Shown: positions 1 to 12,785, numbered from the stretch's first letter. The stretch: 64,000 nucleotides of DNA from Pterois miles (GCA_947000775.1 CAMQGK010000637.1:11511501-11575500), one strand, 5' to 3'. The notes: generated by a model not told the origin, from the sequence alone. Program-made: numbers and translations.

Positions 1-27
1 CTGTATACCGTATAAAGATGGAGGACG

Positions 28-135
28 TGACAGCTCACCAAAAGTGAAGTCAAAACATCTCATTCACCCCTGGTGGCTGGCTGCAGTATAGATCATAAAG
101 CCCTGCCCCCTCCATGTTAGTGGATGGGACAAATT
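28..135 (+). repeat. Fragment of a common dispersed repeat
   Basis: gacagctcaccaaaagtgaa at 28 recurs as gacagctccccaaaagtgaa at 38000. The rest (ggctggctgcagtata, catgttagtggatgggac) is familiar from fish repeats. No coding potential. Confidence 0.55.
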
Positions 136-2988
136 CAATGTTAAAGTACATGTCAATTTTTAATTTTTTTTTTCCCAAAAGTAGTTTGTGTCAGTTTGGG
201 TAGTTCTATCATGCTGATGTATATTCAAGTGTTATTTTTTTCTGATAAATTTGGTTTTAATTTATTTTATGCTATTGGCTCTTGATTCCCTCCATTCTGC
301 GGCTCCAGACCCACGATCACTACAGCACAGTTTCTGGCTCCAAATGATGTCAAAATCTAAAGATGACAGCTTCCACATTTGGGATATTTTGGCTTCAGTT
401 CTGTACAGTGGGAAGAAGTGGAGACAGTCTTGTCTACCTATGGTACAGTATATACAGTATACAGTCGATGGTTTGTACAGTTTGGATGGGTATGAACCTC
501 CAAAACGTGAACAACTGTTACAAAATATGTAGTCCTTTGAAAAACTCGTGGGTTCAAGCCTGTGTACATAAAAAAAAAAATCACAGGACAAGTTAAATGT
601 GACTCCCATGATGCATTTTGACAAGAAACATTCAATCACACAGCCTTTTACATACCAGAAAGTTTCTTTTGTTGTAGCATAGTGTTAAGGTTTAAATAGC
701 CAAAGATTAAGATGTATATTGAACCTCTCCAACTTGTGGTCCTCCATGCTATCCTCTCTTTGCCAGTACAGTATAGGTTATATGCTCTTTGAAGCTCACC
801 CTGTAATCAGAGCTGATCGGGCTGCAACAAAAGCCAAATGAGCTGTGGGCCTGTCAACCCAGAGCATGGCTGTTGATCCCACCAGACTTTATTTTAGCAG
901 CATGACATGAAGAGGATAAATCATGGATGTTATCGGGTTAAGATCTGGGGCTATGCTGGTGCTCCCTTGCTCTCTAGGTGATCGGGAAAGTTGAACAGCT
1001 CTGCTCCTCAGAGATGCCCTAGGCTGATAGCTATAAACGCTAAGGAGCACCAAGCAAAAGCAGCTATCAAATGCCGCAACGCAAGACTGAGCCCTGGCTA
1101 CATTTGTCTGACAATGATGGTCAGAAACTCCTATCTCTCCAGTCATTCTCTCGGCGGATGCCAACTGTCCACGGCAGAGAAGAGGATCTGACACCGGCAT
1201 CACTCCAAATAGTACGAGCTGGGAGAGAGAGCTTCGCCTGACCCTGTCAGAGCCCCCGACAGACTCCACAGCTCCACTACACTAACAAGCATCACAGCCC
1301 TCAAAACAAAACAGGATCCATTTGTGGCCGTGCTGGAGGTGTCAGACATCTGCTGAGCGTCACAGCACGCGCTGCCTCTTTCAGTTTTATTGTTTGTCAT
1401 ATGTGAGATGGCGATGAATCTGTGATTTACAGGCAAATAAAAATCTAATTCTGGGATTTGGAGGGAGGGATATGATAGACTGAAGCATGACGCGCTGGCT
1501 GCCGAGTGAGCCGATGGACTAATAGAACGTCGCTGTGTCCATCTGTGGGTCCATCTGGTGTGACGGGGAATGAAAGCAGATCTAAGAGCCACCGTCTAAT
1601 TGAGGACACAGAAACCAAAATCAAGATTATGCACATGACATGACCTGACATGAGATAACACTGAAAGGCACACAATGGAATAGCTAATCTGGATGTGTGA
1701 CAGATTTAATTTCAGGACAGTTTAGGGAGTGTTGTCTGTGGGAGATATGCAGTTTCTCCGTCTGTCTTTGAAGTAAATGCCTGGCTAACTAGCTACAGTG
1801 CTGAGGCCCAGTATCTCCCAACTCTATTTCTGTGGATAAAATGTCAGTATTGATTGAACGGTTGAGGAGAAGCCTCACTGTTTGTGAAGTATGACCTTTC
1901 TTATAGTGTTGCATGATGAGATCGATTATAGCCATACACATTATATCCATTAAGCACACCATTTATTTTCCTCCTTTGGTATTGATCTTGTATCGTTTCA
2001 AGACAAAGTAGTGAAATAAACCAGTATGAGGATTTTTATCTGCAAGACATTACGTGGGTCGATAAAAAGCAACTTACAATATTATATTTCATCTTTAACC
2101 AGACCTTTCAGAATACCTTTCTTTTGTTGTTTCTTTTTTATGAAATGGCGACATAGCAGCATACAGCAGAACATTTTTGTTTGCCTCAGCTGATAACAAT
2201 AAAAAGTGCCAATTAGAGCAGTCCGTGTGAGTCGCGGAGAAAGGTCATTTTGACAGTCTCATATTTTCACTTCACACAATGTGGGGCGCAAGCTGGAGAC
2301 CAAATCTTCTCACAGCAAGGGCAAAAACATAACGACATGTTAGTGTCATCCAAGGGCATGAAATGATGGTATATCAAACAAACCTGCTCTGATAGCAACA
2401 GGAGCTGTTAAGCAGCAGATTGCATTGGTTTGATTTGTGTGTGAATTTTCACAAGAATAACGGTGTAATTAGCACAGACACAACCACAAAGCAAGCCAGC
2501 AGGTTTCCAACAAGCAGGTGTTTGATGAATAACACCTTTTCGTAAAAAGAAATTAACACTCTGCTATATGGGCTTGTATGTCAGAGTTTCTGCAGTTTTT
2601 TTTTTTTTTTGTCACACAAATGGACCGACCCCGTGACTGACCCTAGAGCCACACAACTAGCATAGCTAAAAATGGTGCATATTTCATCTTCCTCTGACCT
2701 TTCACCTCAACAGCTTTCCATTTGTATTAAAGGTTGTACCTGGAAACATCATGCTCCTAACAGTAAGAAATTAATCTAACAGTCCCATTGCAGGAACTTT
2801 ACACACACCCCAAAGGAAATTATTTTACTATTCATTTGTGTTTTTCATCTCCCTTATTCTATGACTTTTCATTTTCTCCCCTTTGTGTTTCCTATATTTA
2901 TTTTCATTCAACTCATAGTTAAAAAGATCATATTTGCATAGATGTTAATGAAGAAAAATAGCCGATACAGAACAAAAGCACCAGTTCA

Positions 2989-2993
<5 letters not shown>
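136..2993. other. Intronic DNA without recognised genes or repeats
   Basis: AT-rich with T runs at 163-173 and 2597-2611. About 950-1600 is more GC-balanced and repeat-free, and gives several overlapping open frames of 66-130 codons on both strands with no recognisable domain. They are treated as chance. Confidence 0.5.

Positions 2994-3081
<88 letters not shown>
2994..3081. repeat. (TA)n microsatellite
   Basis: About 44 uninterrupted TA units ending where the family A SINE begins. Apparent Ile-Tyr repeat proteins on both strands are artefacts of this tract. Confidence 0.98.
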
Positions 3082-3084
<3 letters not shown>

Positions 3085-3369
3085 CATCCATCGTCAACCG
3101 CTTTTCCCGTTAGGGGTCGCAGGGGGGCTGGAGCCGATCCCAGCTGGCATTGGGCGAAGGCGGGGTTCATCCTGGTCACCAGTCCATCGCAGGGCCACAT
3201 AGAGACAGACAACCATTCACACTCACATCCACACCTACGGGCAATTTAGAGTCATCAATTAACCTAAACAGCATGTCTTTGGACTGTGGGAGGAAGCTGG
3301 AGTACCCGGAGAAAACCCACACTTGCACAGGGAGAACTCCACACAGAAGAGCCCTAAGCCAGAATCGAG
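3082..3369 (-). mobile_element. tRNA-derived SINE, family A, 5'-truncated, between two TA tracts
   Basis: Inverse orientation of the family A body: ccatccatcgtcaaccgctt is the 3' end, and the cttcctcccacagtccaaag region appears inverted near 3270-3300. The tRNA-like head is missing beyond about 3365. It lies directly between (TA)n runs 2994-3081 and 3372-3420. Confidence 0.85.

Positions 3370-3371
<2 letters not shown>

Positions 3372-3420
<49 letters not shown>
3372..3420. repeat. (TA)n microsatellite
   Basis: About 24 TA units on the other side of the same SINE. Confidence 0.98.
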
Positions 3421-3422
<2 letters not shown>

Positions 3423-5194
3423 CACTGCATTTAGTTCAAGTTCAATGTTTTACTGTAACCAGACACCATGAATGAAAATCAATTATTTCATCAAGTTCCA
3501 AAAAAATGAAAGTAACACTTTGGATTGAGTCGATATCTCTGTTGTAAGCTTATAATGGCTGTTTTATGATCTCTTATGCCAAAAGTCATAAAGCATGATC
3601 ATACTTTACATAGTTAAGTACCACAGTTGCCCATCACTCCGCCCATTTAGCATAAAAGGTCGTAAGGTTTTATTTCAGTAATGGTCCTCCCTGATGCTGT
3701 AATGAAAGGAAAATGTGCTTGCCATAACATTTTCATGGCAGCTCACTGACTGCTTGAAGTGGAGTAAGGGTCTATTGATATACACTGAATGCACCATAGA
3801 GCTCAGACATACCACCGTCATACTCTTTGTCGATCCTGACACCAGATCACACCTTCACAGTCCTTCAGAGAGCGCAGCAGACATTCGTACTGTGGCAGCA
3901 CAAAGCGAAGAACTGCTGCAGCTTTGATGACGGCACATCTTTAATTGAGTGGGAATAATGGCTCAGCAGACCCCAGGCACAACATGTTATGTTTCATGAC
4001 TGTCACAATATCAGATTTCACACATAATTACCATGACCAAAATAATTCACAATCATTATCGCAATATCTCTAAATTTGAAGCAGTCACACCATAACTGTA
4101 AAAATGACTTAAGAGGCGCTGGATTATTTACACAATATTATAATATGTGTATTTTTGAGATAAAGTCAATGTTTTATTTTAAAATATTTCGGTTATTGTC
4201 AATCCCGGTATATCGCGACACACCTATTTCATGTAGTACCCTGCTAATTTTGTTTACATATTGTTTCTTTACTATGTATGTCTGGTAACAAATATGCTGT
4301 ATATCTCAAAATATGGGCTGGCTCGTTTATTGCTGGTGTATAATATTTGCATAAAGAACGTATTTTGCGAAGAAGTGAAAGTCAGATATGCGTTCCATTG
4401 CAATGGCAGCGCCCAGCAGCAAAACTACGCTTCCGCCATTTTGGAAACCAGTAAAACGTCCGCCTACACAGTGGTGTACAAAAAGTGAAACAAAATTATT
4501 TCTCTTCTAATGTCATAATTTTAATGTCTCTACTATAATGACCTGTGTTGAACAATAGAAAATAGATATACATGCTATCATAGCTATTTATTTACTTAGT
4601 TATTTATTTATTAAACTTAAACTTAAAGTTAGAAAAATCCAGCACACAGATTTTGAGAGTAATCTCAATCTTCATCATGTCAAAGACCTCCAGAATCGAT
4701 GATTTGATCATGGATGTAGAAGAGGTCGAGCCCTGTGCTTTTGTCCTGGGTGTTAATAAATAGTCTACGACTACATTACATTCTGTTGATGTTGTCATGC
4801 TACTAGCACTACTAGCTACTGGCTGATAGCTGGTTGTTTGGGAACATAGACGTTAATACATCCACCATGGTACAGGCTTACAGCATACAGCCATTGGGTG
4901 TATTATAAGATAATAAAAGTGATGAATTTCTGCCAATTAATCCATTATTATGGCCACATACAGCGAGCAGGAAGCTGGCAGAACCTGATATGTCATCTGA
5001 AGGTGCCGGGCAGTGCAACTTTTTTACAACTTTACAACTTTTAGGACATAATGACATAATAATTAAAATGAGTGTTCATGCTTTGAAGCCAATATTTGAT
5101 GTTTGATGTTTGATGTTTATTGCATGTTTGATAGAAATGTGAGTATGAATGGCTGGGAGTGTTTAGCTTACAACAGTATAGCTATACAACAAGC
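3421..5194. other. Intronic DNA with old hAT-like traces
   Basis: tcacaatcattatcgcaatatc near 4050 and cccggtatatcgcgacac near 4205 resemble degraded hAT MITE ends. gatgtttgatgtttgatgtttatt at 5098-5120 is a short tandem repeat. 5010-5075 shares acaacttttaggacataatga with the repeat nested in the hAT element at 37612. No gene seen. Confidence 0.45.
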
Positions 5195-6050
5195 AAGGGC
5201 TGCACAATTAATTGAATATTAATCGCAATTACAATTTTGGCTTCCCACAATTATAGAACATGATCTCTGCTGAAAACTCTGCTGCATATCAAATCAACTA
5301 AACCATCAGCCAACCACCAGCCAGTGATCAAGATATCTTGGCTTCACTTTTGGGGAGAGATATTATCGATACAATGAATGTGTTTATGATTAGATTGAGG
5401 CCATACAGTTGTTTATCAGTTTTCTTAATGTTAGTAAATTTCCTCTCAAAGTGCACCAGACTGATGCATTTAACTTTAAAATGTAGCTAGTTAAAGGGTA
5501 TAGGGAATATTTTTGTATTTTTTCATATTACAGTATACTGTGTATAGTTGGAAACATTAATATTTTCAACACTGAACAGCTTTAATTTGTACATTAGCAG
5601 GAATATGGCACAGCATGGAAGTGAAAGCAGTGCTAAAAAAACACAAATAAGTGCATAATTTTACCATTTTAACTGAATTAATTAAGATTATGATTTTGGC
5701 TTCCCACAGTTAAATGAACATGAGCGACTGTGGCTGCATCAAGCGCTTCCTAAACTACCAGCTAGAGATGCAGCATCAATTAGCAGCAGATTGAAGCCGG
5801 CCTATTTTCAGCAGTCTCATATTCATATTTCCGAGTTTTTGCCGGTCAGACACGCATGCAGCCGCCACATGATGGATTTACGTCGACACACAGAGGCACA
5901 GTCACTAACATCACACACAAACATACACACAATGTGTCGTTGGTGTGGAAGTACTTCAGTGTGAGTGAAGAGGAGTTAAAGCTGCAATTTAAGTCCAAAA
6001 TAAGCCGTGGTGGAACAACCTTAAAAACATTTGGAACAACTAACTTAATC
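5195..6050 (+). mobile_element. Decayed hAT element with BED zinc-finger remnant
   Basis: Starts with a hAT-like end (agggctgcacaattaattg near 5196) that matches the inverted right end of the element at 37612-38498, including the following cttcccaca block. A second cttcccacag block sits near 5700. At 5943-6050 the + strand reads VWKYFSVSEEE...SKISRGGTTLKTFGTTNLI, the recognisable spine of a hAT/ZBED-type BED finger. The CxxC pair expected before SKISRGG is missing and the His pair after TTNLI has been lost, so the finger is non-functional. No right end was located, so the end coordinate marks only the last recognisable coding trace. Confidence 0.65.
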
Positions 6051-6247
6051 AGACTCTTTTTATATTGTAATTCGTTCCCACGATGCTGCTCAGAGTAATC
6101 ACTGTGATCGACTCGTCTGCCAGCAGCATGGGACACATTATGGTGCATTCAAGTCAAGACATTCATTCTAGTCAGTTAAAATGGGTACTGTGTGATGGCA
6201 AATTATAACACCATCACGATGCGTGTAAAATGTAAAATGTAGTTTTT

Positions 6248-6525
6248 TGGTGAGAGACTTGAATAAATCCAGTTGTTTGTAGGAGATGTTTTCTCTGCAA
6301 TATTAAATAGATAATAGAGAGAATTATGACCTGTTTAACTTCCTAACACTAGCTCTAAGCAGCTTATAACATATAATTAGAGCTACTAATGCTAAGATTT
6401 TTCAATCAAAGCAAATATCTAAATAAAAATACAAGCATTTATTTCCTAATCATTTGAATAGTGTTTTTATGCAAATAACCACTATACAGTGGATGACAGT
6501 AATAAAGTAAAACGATAACATTTAA
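6248..6525 (+). repeat. Dispersed repeat, copy 1 (pair with 8326-8573)
   Basis: Shares an ordered series of blocks with 8326-8573: ggtgag.gacttgaataaat.cagttgtttg, then agctctaagcagcttata, then ccactata...gataacatttaaa. The two lie about 2.1 kb apart in the same orientation and look about four-fifths identical by eye. The family is unknown to me. It may be part of the same decayed transposon as the BED-finger remnant just upstream. Confidence 0.75.
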
Positions 6526-8325
6526 AGTTTTTGACAGTTGGAATATTGCATGACATGGAAGTGAACGTTGTTGCCATAAAATAATCCTTTACTGATGTGA
6601 TTGTGTTGAATGTCATTTTGCAGCTCAGTGGTGCTTTAATGACAATGTGAATTGCAGCTGCTGCATCATATAAGGACAGAGATGAGCTGAAGCCCAGCTG
6701 CTGCTCACAGCTATGTGTGAGGCTTTGAGAAAAGTTCAATACTGGATAGAAATTTGTTGAGTCAGAAAAATACAAATAGGGAGAAATCTCTGGGTTGCGA
6801 TTATCCTGGCCATTAATCTGCCTTTTGTTTGTATTGTATTTTGGTGCTTCGCACCGTGGTTCGCTCTGTTCCCATGCAGAGTGTATTGAGCCCTGCAGAG
6901 GGACCAGCGGACCACATCCAGTATGCTGAACACAGACGGGGGTTATTCCTGCTGAACTTCAGCTCCTTCCCAGCTAGCTGTGACAGGGTCCCCATGGGTC
7001 AAAAGAAACCAAAACTCTTTTTTTGCCACTCAAACAGAGAACCGAAACAATAGGAAATTTTGAGTTAGTTCAATCAATAAGCAATAAAAATACCATTCCA
7101 TTGAAATATTGAACACACAGCAGCAGAATTGCAGCATCACTCCACTATAATACATAATGATCTCTTTGTTTTACTTTAGTGAATGTGTTCTGTTTTGCTC
7201 CGATCCCCGGCTCTAAGGTCCAGTTTTTACTATACTGTGCTGCAGAGCTTGTAGGCCAAGCTGGTGAAATCCTCCACACAGAGCTCTCCCCAGACTCAAT
7301 CAGCACTGCTCTCCTCCACAGTGGTGGGGGTTCATGGCAGTAGCATATCAGCGATTGGCATTTGATATCGCCTCTGCAGAACAGAGTCACATAATCCAGT
7401 TTGTGGCCAAAAAAAGAATAAAAATGTTAATTCAACTGCGGCCGAATAATCCCCTGAAATAACAAGCTTAAAAGCTAAAACCCTCCATAATTTTATCTGG
7501 AATCTTCCAAACACTGACACCACAATGACATCAAAGCAGGACAGGAAATGCATGGCAAACAAATCAATAGACAGAAGAGTGGCATTAAGGCTTAATTCGT
7601 GGCAAAGTGGAGCTTTAGGAAAGCTGTGGGGTTCAGCTTGGCCTGAGTCTGATACAGAGAGAGGCTGAATCAGAGAGATCTAGCCTGCTGTGCCACTCAT
7701 CCCATTGTGGTCTGGGGCTTGAGGCTGTACGTCAGAGAGAAAGTAGTTTTACACTTCAACTGTTCCTGTTTTATTTCCTCTTTATAGACCAAATGGTAGG
7801 AGTCAGAGAAAGTATACTGTACTTAACAAAAATGTATGCTAACACACTAAACCTAAGATGAAAACACAAAGTGTATAGAAATGACAGCCAGTACTACACA
7901 TACTCTATTATAAATTCATCAAGTTTTCAGCAAAAAATAAGACTGTAGATCGCATTTCTTACAGCCCTCTAGCTCATTCTTCACATCTCTGCTCACTCAA
8001 CATTATATATATCATAAATATCCTCAGTGACATGATGGCGTTTCTGCACACACCATACTCACATAAATATAATATGTAATACTTCCACACACACACATCT
8101 CTTTACACGTTCATGCTCACGACATAATTAACCACTCTAAGACCACCTTTATTGCCATGCCATCATCTGGTATATTACTGCTTCACCTCCCTATTACTGC
8201 TGTACGGTAGATCAAAAACCAGTTTCAACTTTTATTTATATATATACTGTATATATACTGTGTTGAAATCAGCAGAAGGAGAGCTAGTTCACGTTGGTAG
8301 CAATAATAATAATTAATAATTAGTA
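6526..8325. other. Intronic DNA, mostly unique
   Basis: No repeat recognised between about 6560 and 8220. The G+C is near average and open frames stay below 100 codons with no domain. atatatactgtatatatactg at about 8238-8260 is a short AT palindrome. Confidence 0.45.
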
Positions 8326-8573
8326 TTTGGTGAGAAACTTGAATAAATGCAGTTGTTTGAAGATGTTTTCACAGCAATATGAAAGAGATAATAGAGAGGG
8401 ATGTTAATTTCAACATTAGCTCTAAGCAGCTTATAATATATCATTAGAGCAACTATTGCCAAGATTTTTTATCAATAAAAATATAATCTTTTACTATAAT
8501 TTGAATTGGGTGTTTTTAGGAAAATTGCCACTATAGTTGACTATAACAAAGTGAAAGGATAACATTTAAATTT
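8326..8573 (+). repeat. Dispersed repeat, copy 2 (pair with 6248-6525)
   Basis: Same order of blocks as the copy at 6248-6525, with small deletions. It is followed by unrelated sequence and then, at 8690-8730, by a gaatttccctt...attaaggttcat(tttatc)n tail that looks like the 3' end of a retroposon. Confidence 0.75.
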
Positions 8574-8684
8574 AAAAACAACCACAAAAACAATCTGTAC
8601 TGGCTCAGTTATGTTTGCTCCGTTTTTTTCTGTTGATCCGAGTTTTGTGATCTTGTGCACCTCTCAACTTAATCCGTGCAGAAT

Positions 8685-8730
8685 TTCCCTTAATTAAGGT
8701 TCATTTTATCTTATCTTATCTTATCTTATT
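8685..8730 (+). repeat. Retroposon 3' tail with ATCTT pentanucleotide repeat
   Basis: gaatttcccttaattaagg leads into tandem tcttat units (8707-8729). The same arrangement occurs at 17127-17172. This kind of tail, a fixed sequence followed by a short tandem repeat, is common at the 3' end of fish LINE/SINE copies. The body of the element is not recognisable here. Confidence 0.5.
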
Positions 8731-8739
8731 CCTCAAAAT

Positions 8740-10394
8740 GCATTTGCTGTTGCAAATTAGTAGTAGCCTATATAATGATAATTTCTAAGTGATGGGTTTG
8801 GTGACAGACATTAACCCTGCTGTTGAAGTTATAGTCTCACTGAAACAACTTGCTCCCTAGGTTATTTATTGCCCATGTTTTTTCCCGATGATAGTGGTAT
8901 TTTTACCTTTTGAATGAGTCAGTGCTCATGTTGATAGCTCAGCATTTTGCAGAGAGAAGTGTCAAACAGTGCCACATGGTCTCAATGTGGTAATTAGCGA
9001 TGGAGGGCTGTAACCCTGCCTCACTCAAGGACACAGCGCCCACAGTACCACCACCTCTCTCTTTCCACCGTTACAAACGCCTCCATAGCTCTCCCTGAAT
9101 GTTGCCTGGGGGACATTGTTGTGAAACGGAGCTTCATTATTTGATTTTTATCTGAATGCTACATCAATCCATATTGGATCTGTCTCCATGTAGGCGCTGC
9201 AGCGCAGAGGAAATGAGTGATACATTACAGTAGGTCATTTCATCCTTCACCACAACCCTCCTTATGTCCCTTTACGCTTTATATACATATTCAAAGCACA
9301 TGCTGGAATGGCTTTTGAGGCTGAAAACAGAAAAACTGAGGGAGATAGTATAAGATTAATGTGAAGAAATCCATGCATTCTCATGAATACGATGACAACC
9401 TCTTTCTCCAGAAAAGATGTGGTGAGATACGGTGCACAGCACATACATCAAAAAAAAAAAAAAAAGTGATCCAAATTTTTCTCATTTTGCATCTGGTCCT
9501 CAGAGGAATGCTCTAATAAGACTGAGCATTCAGCACTTTGCGTTCCATGTAGTCTGAGGAGAAGATGAGCCGTGAGGAGATGGATTAGCTGGATGTTCAG
9601 CTACACAAGAAAGCCTTGTCATCCTGAGCCACGGCTGGCAGAGACCTCACATCCTCCCAGAGATTGCAGTGGTATACAGTACAAGTAGTAATTGGCTGAG
9701 GAAACCCAGATGCTAGATGGCAGGGCGGGCTGAGGTGAAAGGAGAGGCAAACATGGTAATAAGTCAAAGCTATTATTCCAGTCTCATTAGTCCCTTACCT
9801 CCAGTCCTGCGGAGTCAACTTAAGAGTCAAAGTGAATATGTCAACAATTGATTTAAATATAGCCTTGCTCTCATTATGCCTCAGCTTCTAAGTGTCATGT
9901 TGTTGCTTGAATACATTTTGTCAAACAAAAATATTCAGTTTTTTTCTGCAAGAGAAATTTTAAAAGAGAATTTCATGTAATTGTTGTGATGCATTTTGTG
10001 AGAAATACAAAAGACCCACTTTTGAGAACAATTGACAAAAACATCAAAACTGCATTTTAAGTTTGCATTTAAAGCATGCTCCAATTTGTGTTGTGCACCC
10101 AAAGCTTTCCATACAATCAAAATCCCATTGTGATGTGTACAAGAAAATGGAGTTACAAAAAAATATTAATTCAAGACAGCTACACCAATAAAAAAACAAA
10201 CAAAAATACAGCATATCAAATTGTTAGAAATAGAATATCTATTTATTTACAAATCTTTTTCATTGTATTTTTTTTTAAATAAAATAATGAAAGAGAGAAA
10301 ATTGTAAAAAAAAAAATTATTGCTTGGAATTAAGGTAAGTGAGCTGGAGAGAGACAGTATTAGTGTTAGCAATAGGTCATAATTAACTCTCTCC
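8740..10394. other. Intronic DNA, mostly unique
   Basis: About 8950-9260 and 9480-9860 are repeat-free with balanced composition. A runs lie at 9450-9465. No exon or RNA gene was recognised. Confidence 0.45.
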
Positions 10395-11035
10395 CTTAAG
10401 CCCCCAGGAAGTGCGCCCGTCGTTGATCATGTCGGGCATGGGCCCAAAAAGACTTTTTCCCATAGACTTATATTGGGAAAGAGATGTCTGTTATTTGGCA
10501 AATCAGGTGAATCAACTTCCCAGTCTGAACACTTGAAGAAGAAGAAGAAGAAGATATTCCTTTATTAGTCCCGCGAGGGGAAATTCAATTTTTTCACTGT
10601 TAACTTATACACACACATGCACAAACAGATCCATATACATGCAACAATGGAGAGATGTCAGAGTGATGGGGCTGCTCCTGACAAGCGCCCCGAGCAGTTG
10701 GGGGTTTGGTGCTTTGCTCAGGGGCACCTCGGCAGTGCCCAAGAGGTAAACTGGCACCTCTCCAGCTACCAGTTCACACTCAGTTCTTGGTCCATGGCGG
10801 GACTTGAACCGGTGACCCTCCGGTTCCCAAGCCAACTCCCTACAGACTGAGCTACTGCCGCCCCTTTATTTAATAGCCTTTATTTAAATCATTAGGTCCT
10901 AAAAGTTGTATAATGCAGTAGTCACTGTGGATGCGGATCTGGAAACTTTTCCAGTTGGAAGTTGAGCCATTTTGGCTTCATGCACCAATGAGCAACTTTC
11001 ATAGGAATGAACGGGGCCCGCCTCCAACGCTGTAT
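10395..11035 (+). repeat. Dispersed repeat interrupted by the 10535-10864 SINE
   Basis: cccatagacttatattgggaaagagatgtctg and ggtgaatcaacttcccagt before the SINE, and gatctggaaacttttccag plus ctttcataggaatgaacgg after it, recur in the same order at 47220-47305 and 47505-47570 without the SINE. This shows the older repeat was in place first. Confidence 0.65.
10535..10864 (-). mobile_element. tRNA-derived SINE, family B, full length
   Basis: On the minus strand it begins with a tRNA-like head, ggggcggcagtagctcagtc. A box-A-like sequence (tagctcagtctgtaggg) lies around 10838-10855 and a perfect box-B-like ggttcaagtcc at 10800-10810. The body is shared with 41389-41701 and 59165-59420. The tail is aataaagg followed by a CTT-type run (GAA on the + strand, 10535-10553). 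The intact polymerase III boxes make this the most complete copy of its family in the window. It splits a repeat whose uninterrupted relative is at 47175-47585. Confidence 0.85.
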
Positions 11036-12400
11036 CCAGGTTTCTTAATACATCCATGCTCTCCCTGCCCTGCAAGCTCCACTCAGGAAACACAGTCAGT
11101 ATCAGGGGTAATAGTGAGGTCGTGGATATAGACCAGTAGAGGACTTGGCAGAAGGATTTCACAGATCCTTTCAGAGAGAATCTGAACTTTTCCAATTGTA
11201 AGCAATGTCAGATATCCTGTAGCCAATGGATGCTGAATATTTATTTCTATGGTTCATACAGTACCTCAAATCATTTAGTGGATTTAAAAGCGAGAAAGTG
11301 GACATTGAGTTAATATATACCTGCTGTATTATGTTTGTTTTTCATGTGCATACTTGTGTTTATGGGTTTCTACTAGAACATGTTTACCTGCTTTAATGTT
11401 CAAAAAATGCTTTACTTTCCTCATACTGGCTGTTCTGCAGCACCTGTTTTCACCCTCTGACTGAAACACTCTGATCAGCTGGCCCACTCTGTTGTGATTG
11501 GTCAACCAAACCAAACTCTTTGGACTCTGCTCCAGCTCCACTCTAACTAGTTTTGTTTAAGGGTGTGACAAACTAGTTGCTAGGTAGGTATTATGGGCAT
11601 GTGTTACTTAGTGACAACACCATGTTACATAAGAAAAGGCGAGACTTCAGTTCAGGAGTAGTCTTTCTGTTGGGGAGACTAACTCCCTTTAGCATGGACG
11701 TTGGACTTTGTAACTTTGCAGACATTTTACATGCACAAAAAATATATAAAACTCTAAAGGAAAGGGTTAAAACACAGCAGGTCCTGTTTATGATTATCAA
11801 GCTAACATTTCCAGGGTCGAGATTGAACTTTTAAGCTCAGGTGGCCCAAAAATAAAAATTAAATTATAGTTTTTCAGATGCACTTATGCCAACTGTGCGA
11901 CAACTCTACAAATAAAGTGAGACTTCAAATGTTTTCACTTGACATCTGATGTTTTCCTCACTTAATCTGGAAAGATTTACTATACGACAAGTGAAGGCAG
12001 TGAGTGCAGTATGGTCTTCTGCTCATAATCTTGTAATGAAGAGAGGTCTGATCCAACCTGCTTTATTGGCTCATTCACGGTGTGAAAATATGCAGAGGCA
12101 CTGCATAATCGGGATGAAGTGTCATGTGAGCTGACACACAAGGTTGGTTATCGGTATCTCTGTGTCTCATAGAATGGGAGCAGGGAGGGAGAAAATGCAA
12201 CTGTGAAGCATAGAGGTGTGTGAATACATGTGCATAATTTTGTTATATTGGACAGTATGAGTTTTCATCATAGTGTAGTGCAGCAGCTGACATTCATCCT
12301 CAAATACCTCATGTTTATCTCCATTCATTAAAGTGAGGAAATTGATAGAAATAACATGGTGATAGAAGGTAGACAGTTGTTTTTACGTCCAGGTTTGTTT
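11036..12400. other. Intronic DNA without recognised features
   Basis: No repeat family or coding exon recognised. Short open frames (60-98 codons) lack any motif. Confidence 0.4.
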
Positions 12401-12785
12401 AGGGTTGTAACAGTGTACCAGCATCAAGGTATATCATGGTATGAAAGCTGATGATGATCATACCGTGTACATTTCCTTAAAGTAATGATTAAAACTGACG
12501 TAAGTGAGTATGTGAGGTAAATATACACACAGGAGTGGTCATGCTGCCCTGCCGCACACTTCCGGTATACGTTAATTGTTAATGATCATAGTACATTATT
12601 TTAAAAGCTCACAGTTGATGTTATTTTTAATTTAGCAGTTAATTACATGCTATAGTGTTGCTGAAATGTAAACTAACATGCTTCAGTTGTATAACATATT
12701 ATAGATGCATACAATTTGTTAAATCAGGTTTATAATTCTATGTTTTATAATTCTGTTCTCATGTTTTAAAGGTCATTATGACTGA

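Noticed and set aside
2928..3434. Overlapping open frames rich in Ile-Tyr repeats on both strands
   Set aside because: They are read-through of (TA)n tracts and the adjoining SINE, with no protein signature.
8238..8260. Short AT palindrome as a possible replication origin
   Set aside because: Such palindromes recur throughout this AT-rich intron and nothing else marks an origin.
10535..10864. A tRNA gene suggested by box A and box B sequences
   Set aside because: The head cannot be taken as an intact cloverleaf and is followed by a body and tail repeated at two other places, so it is a SINE.
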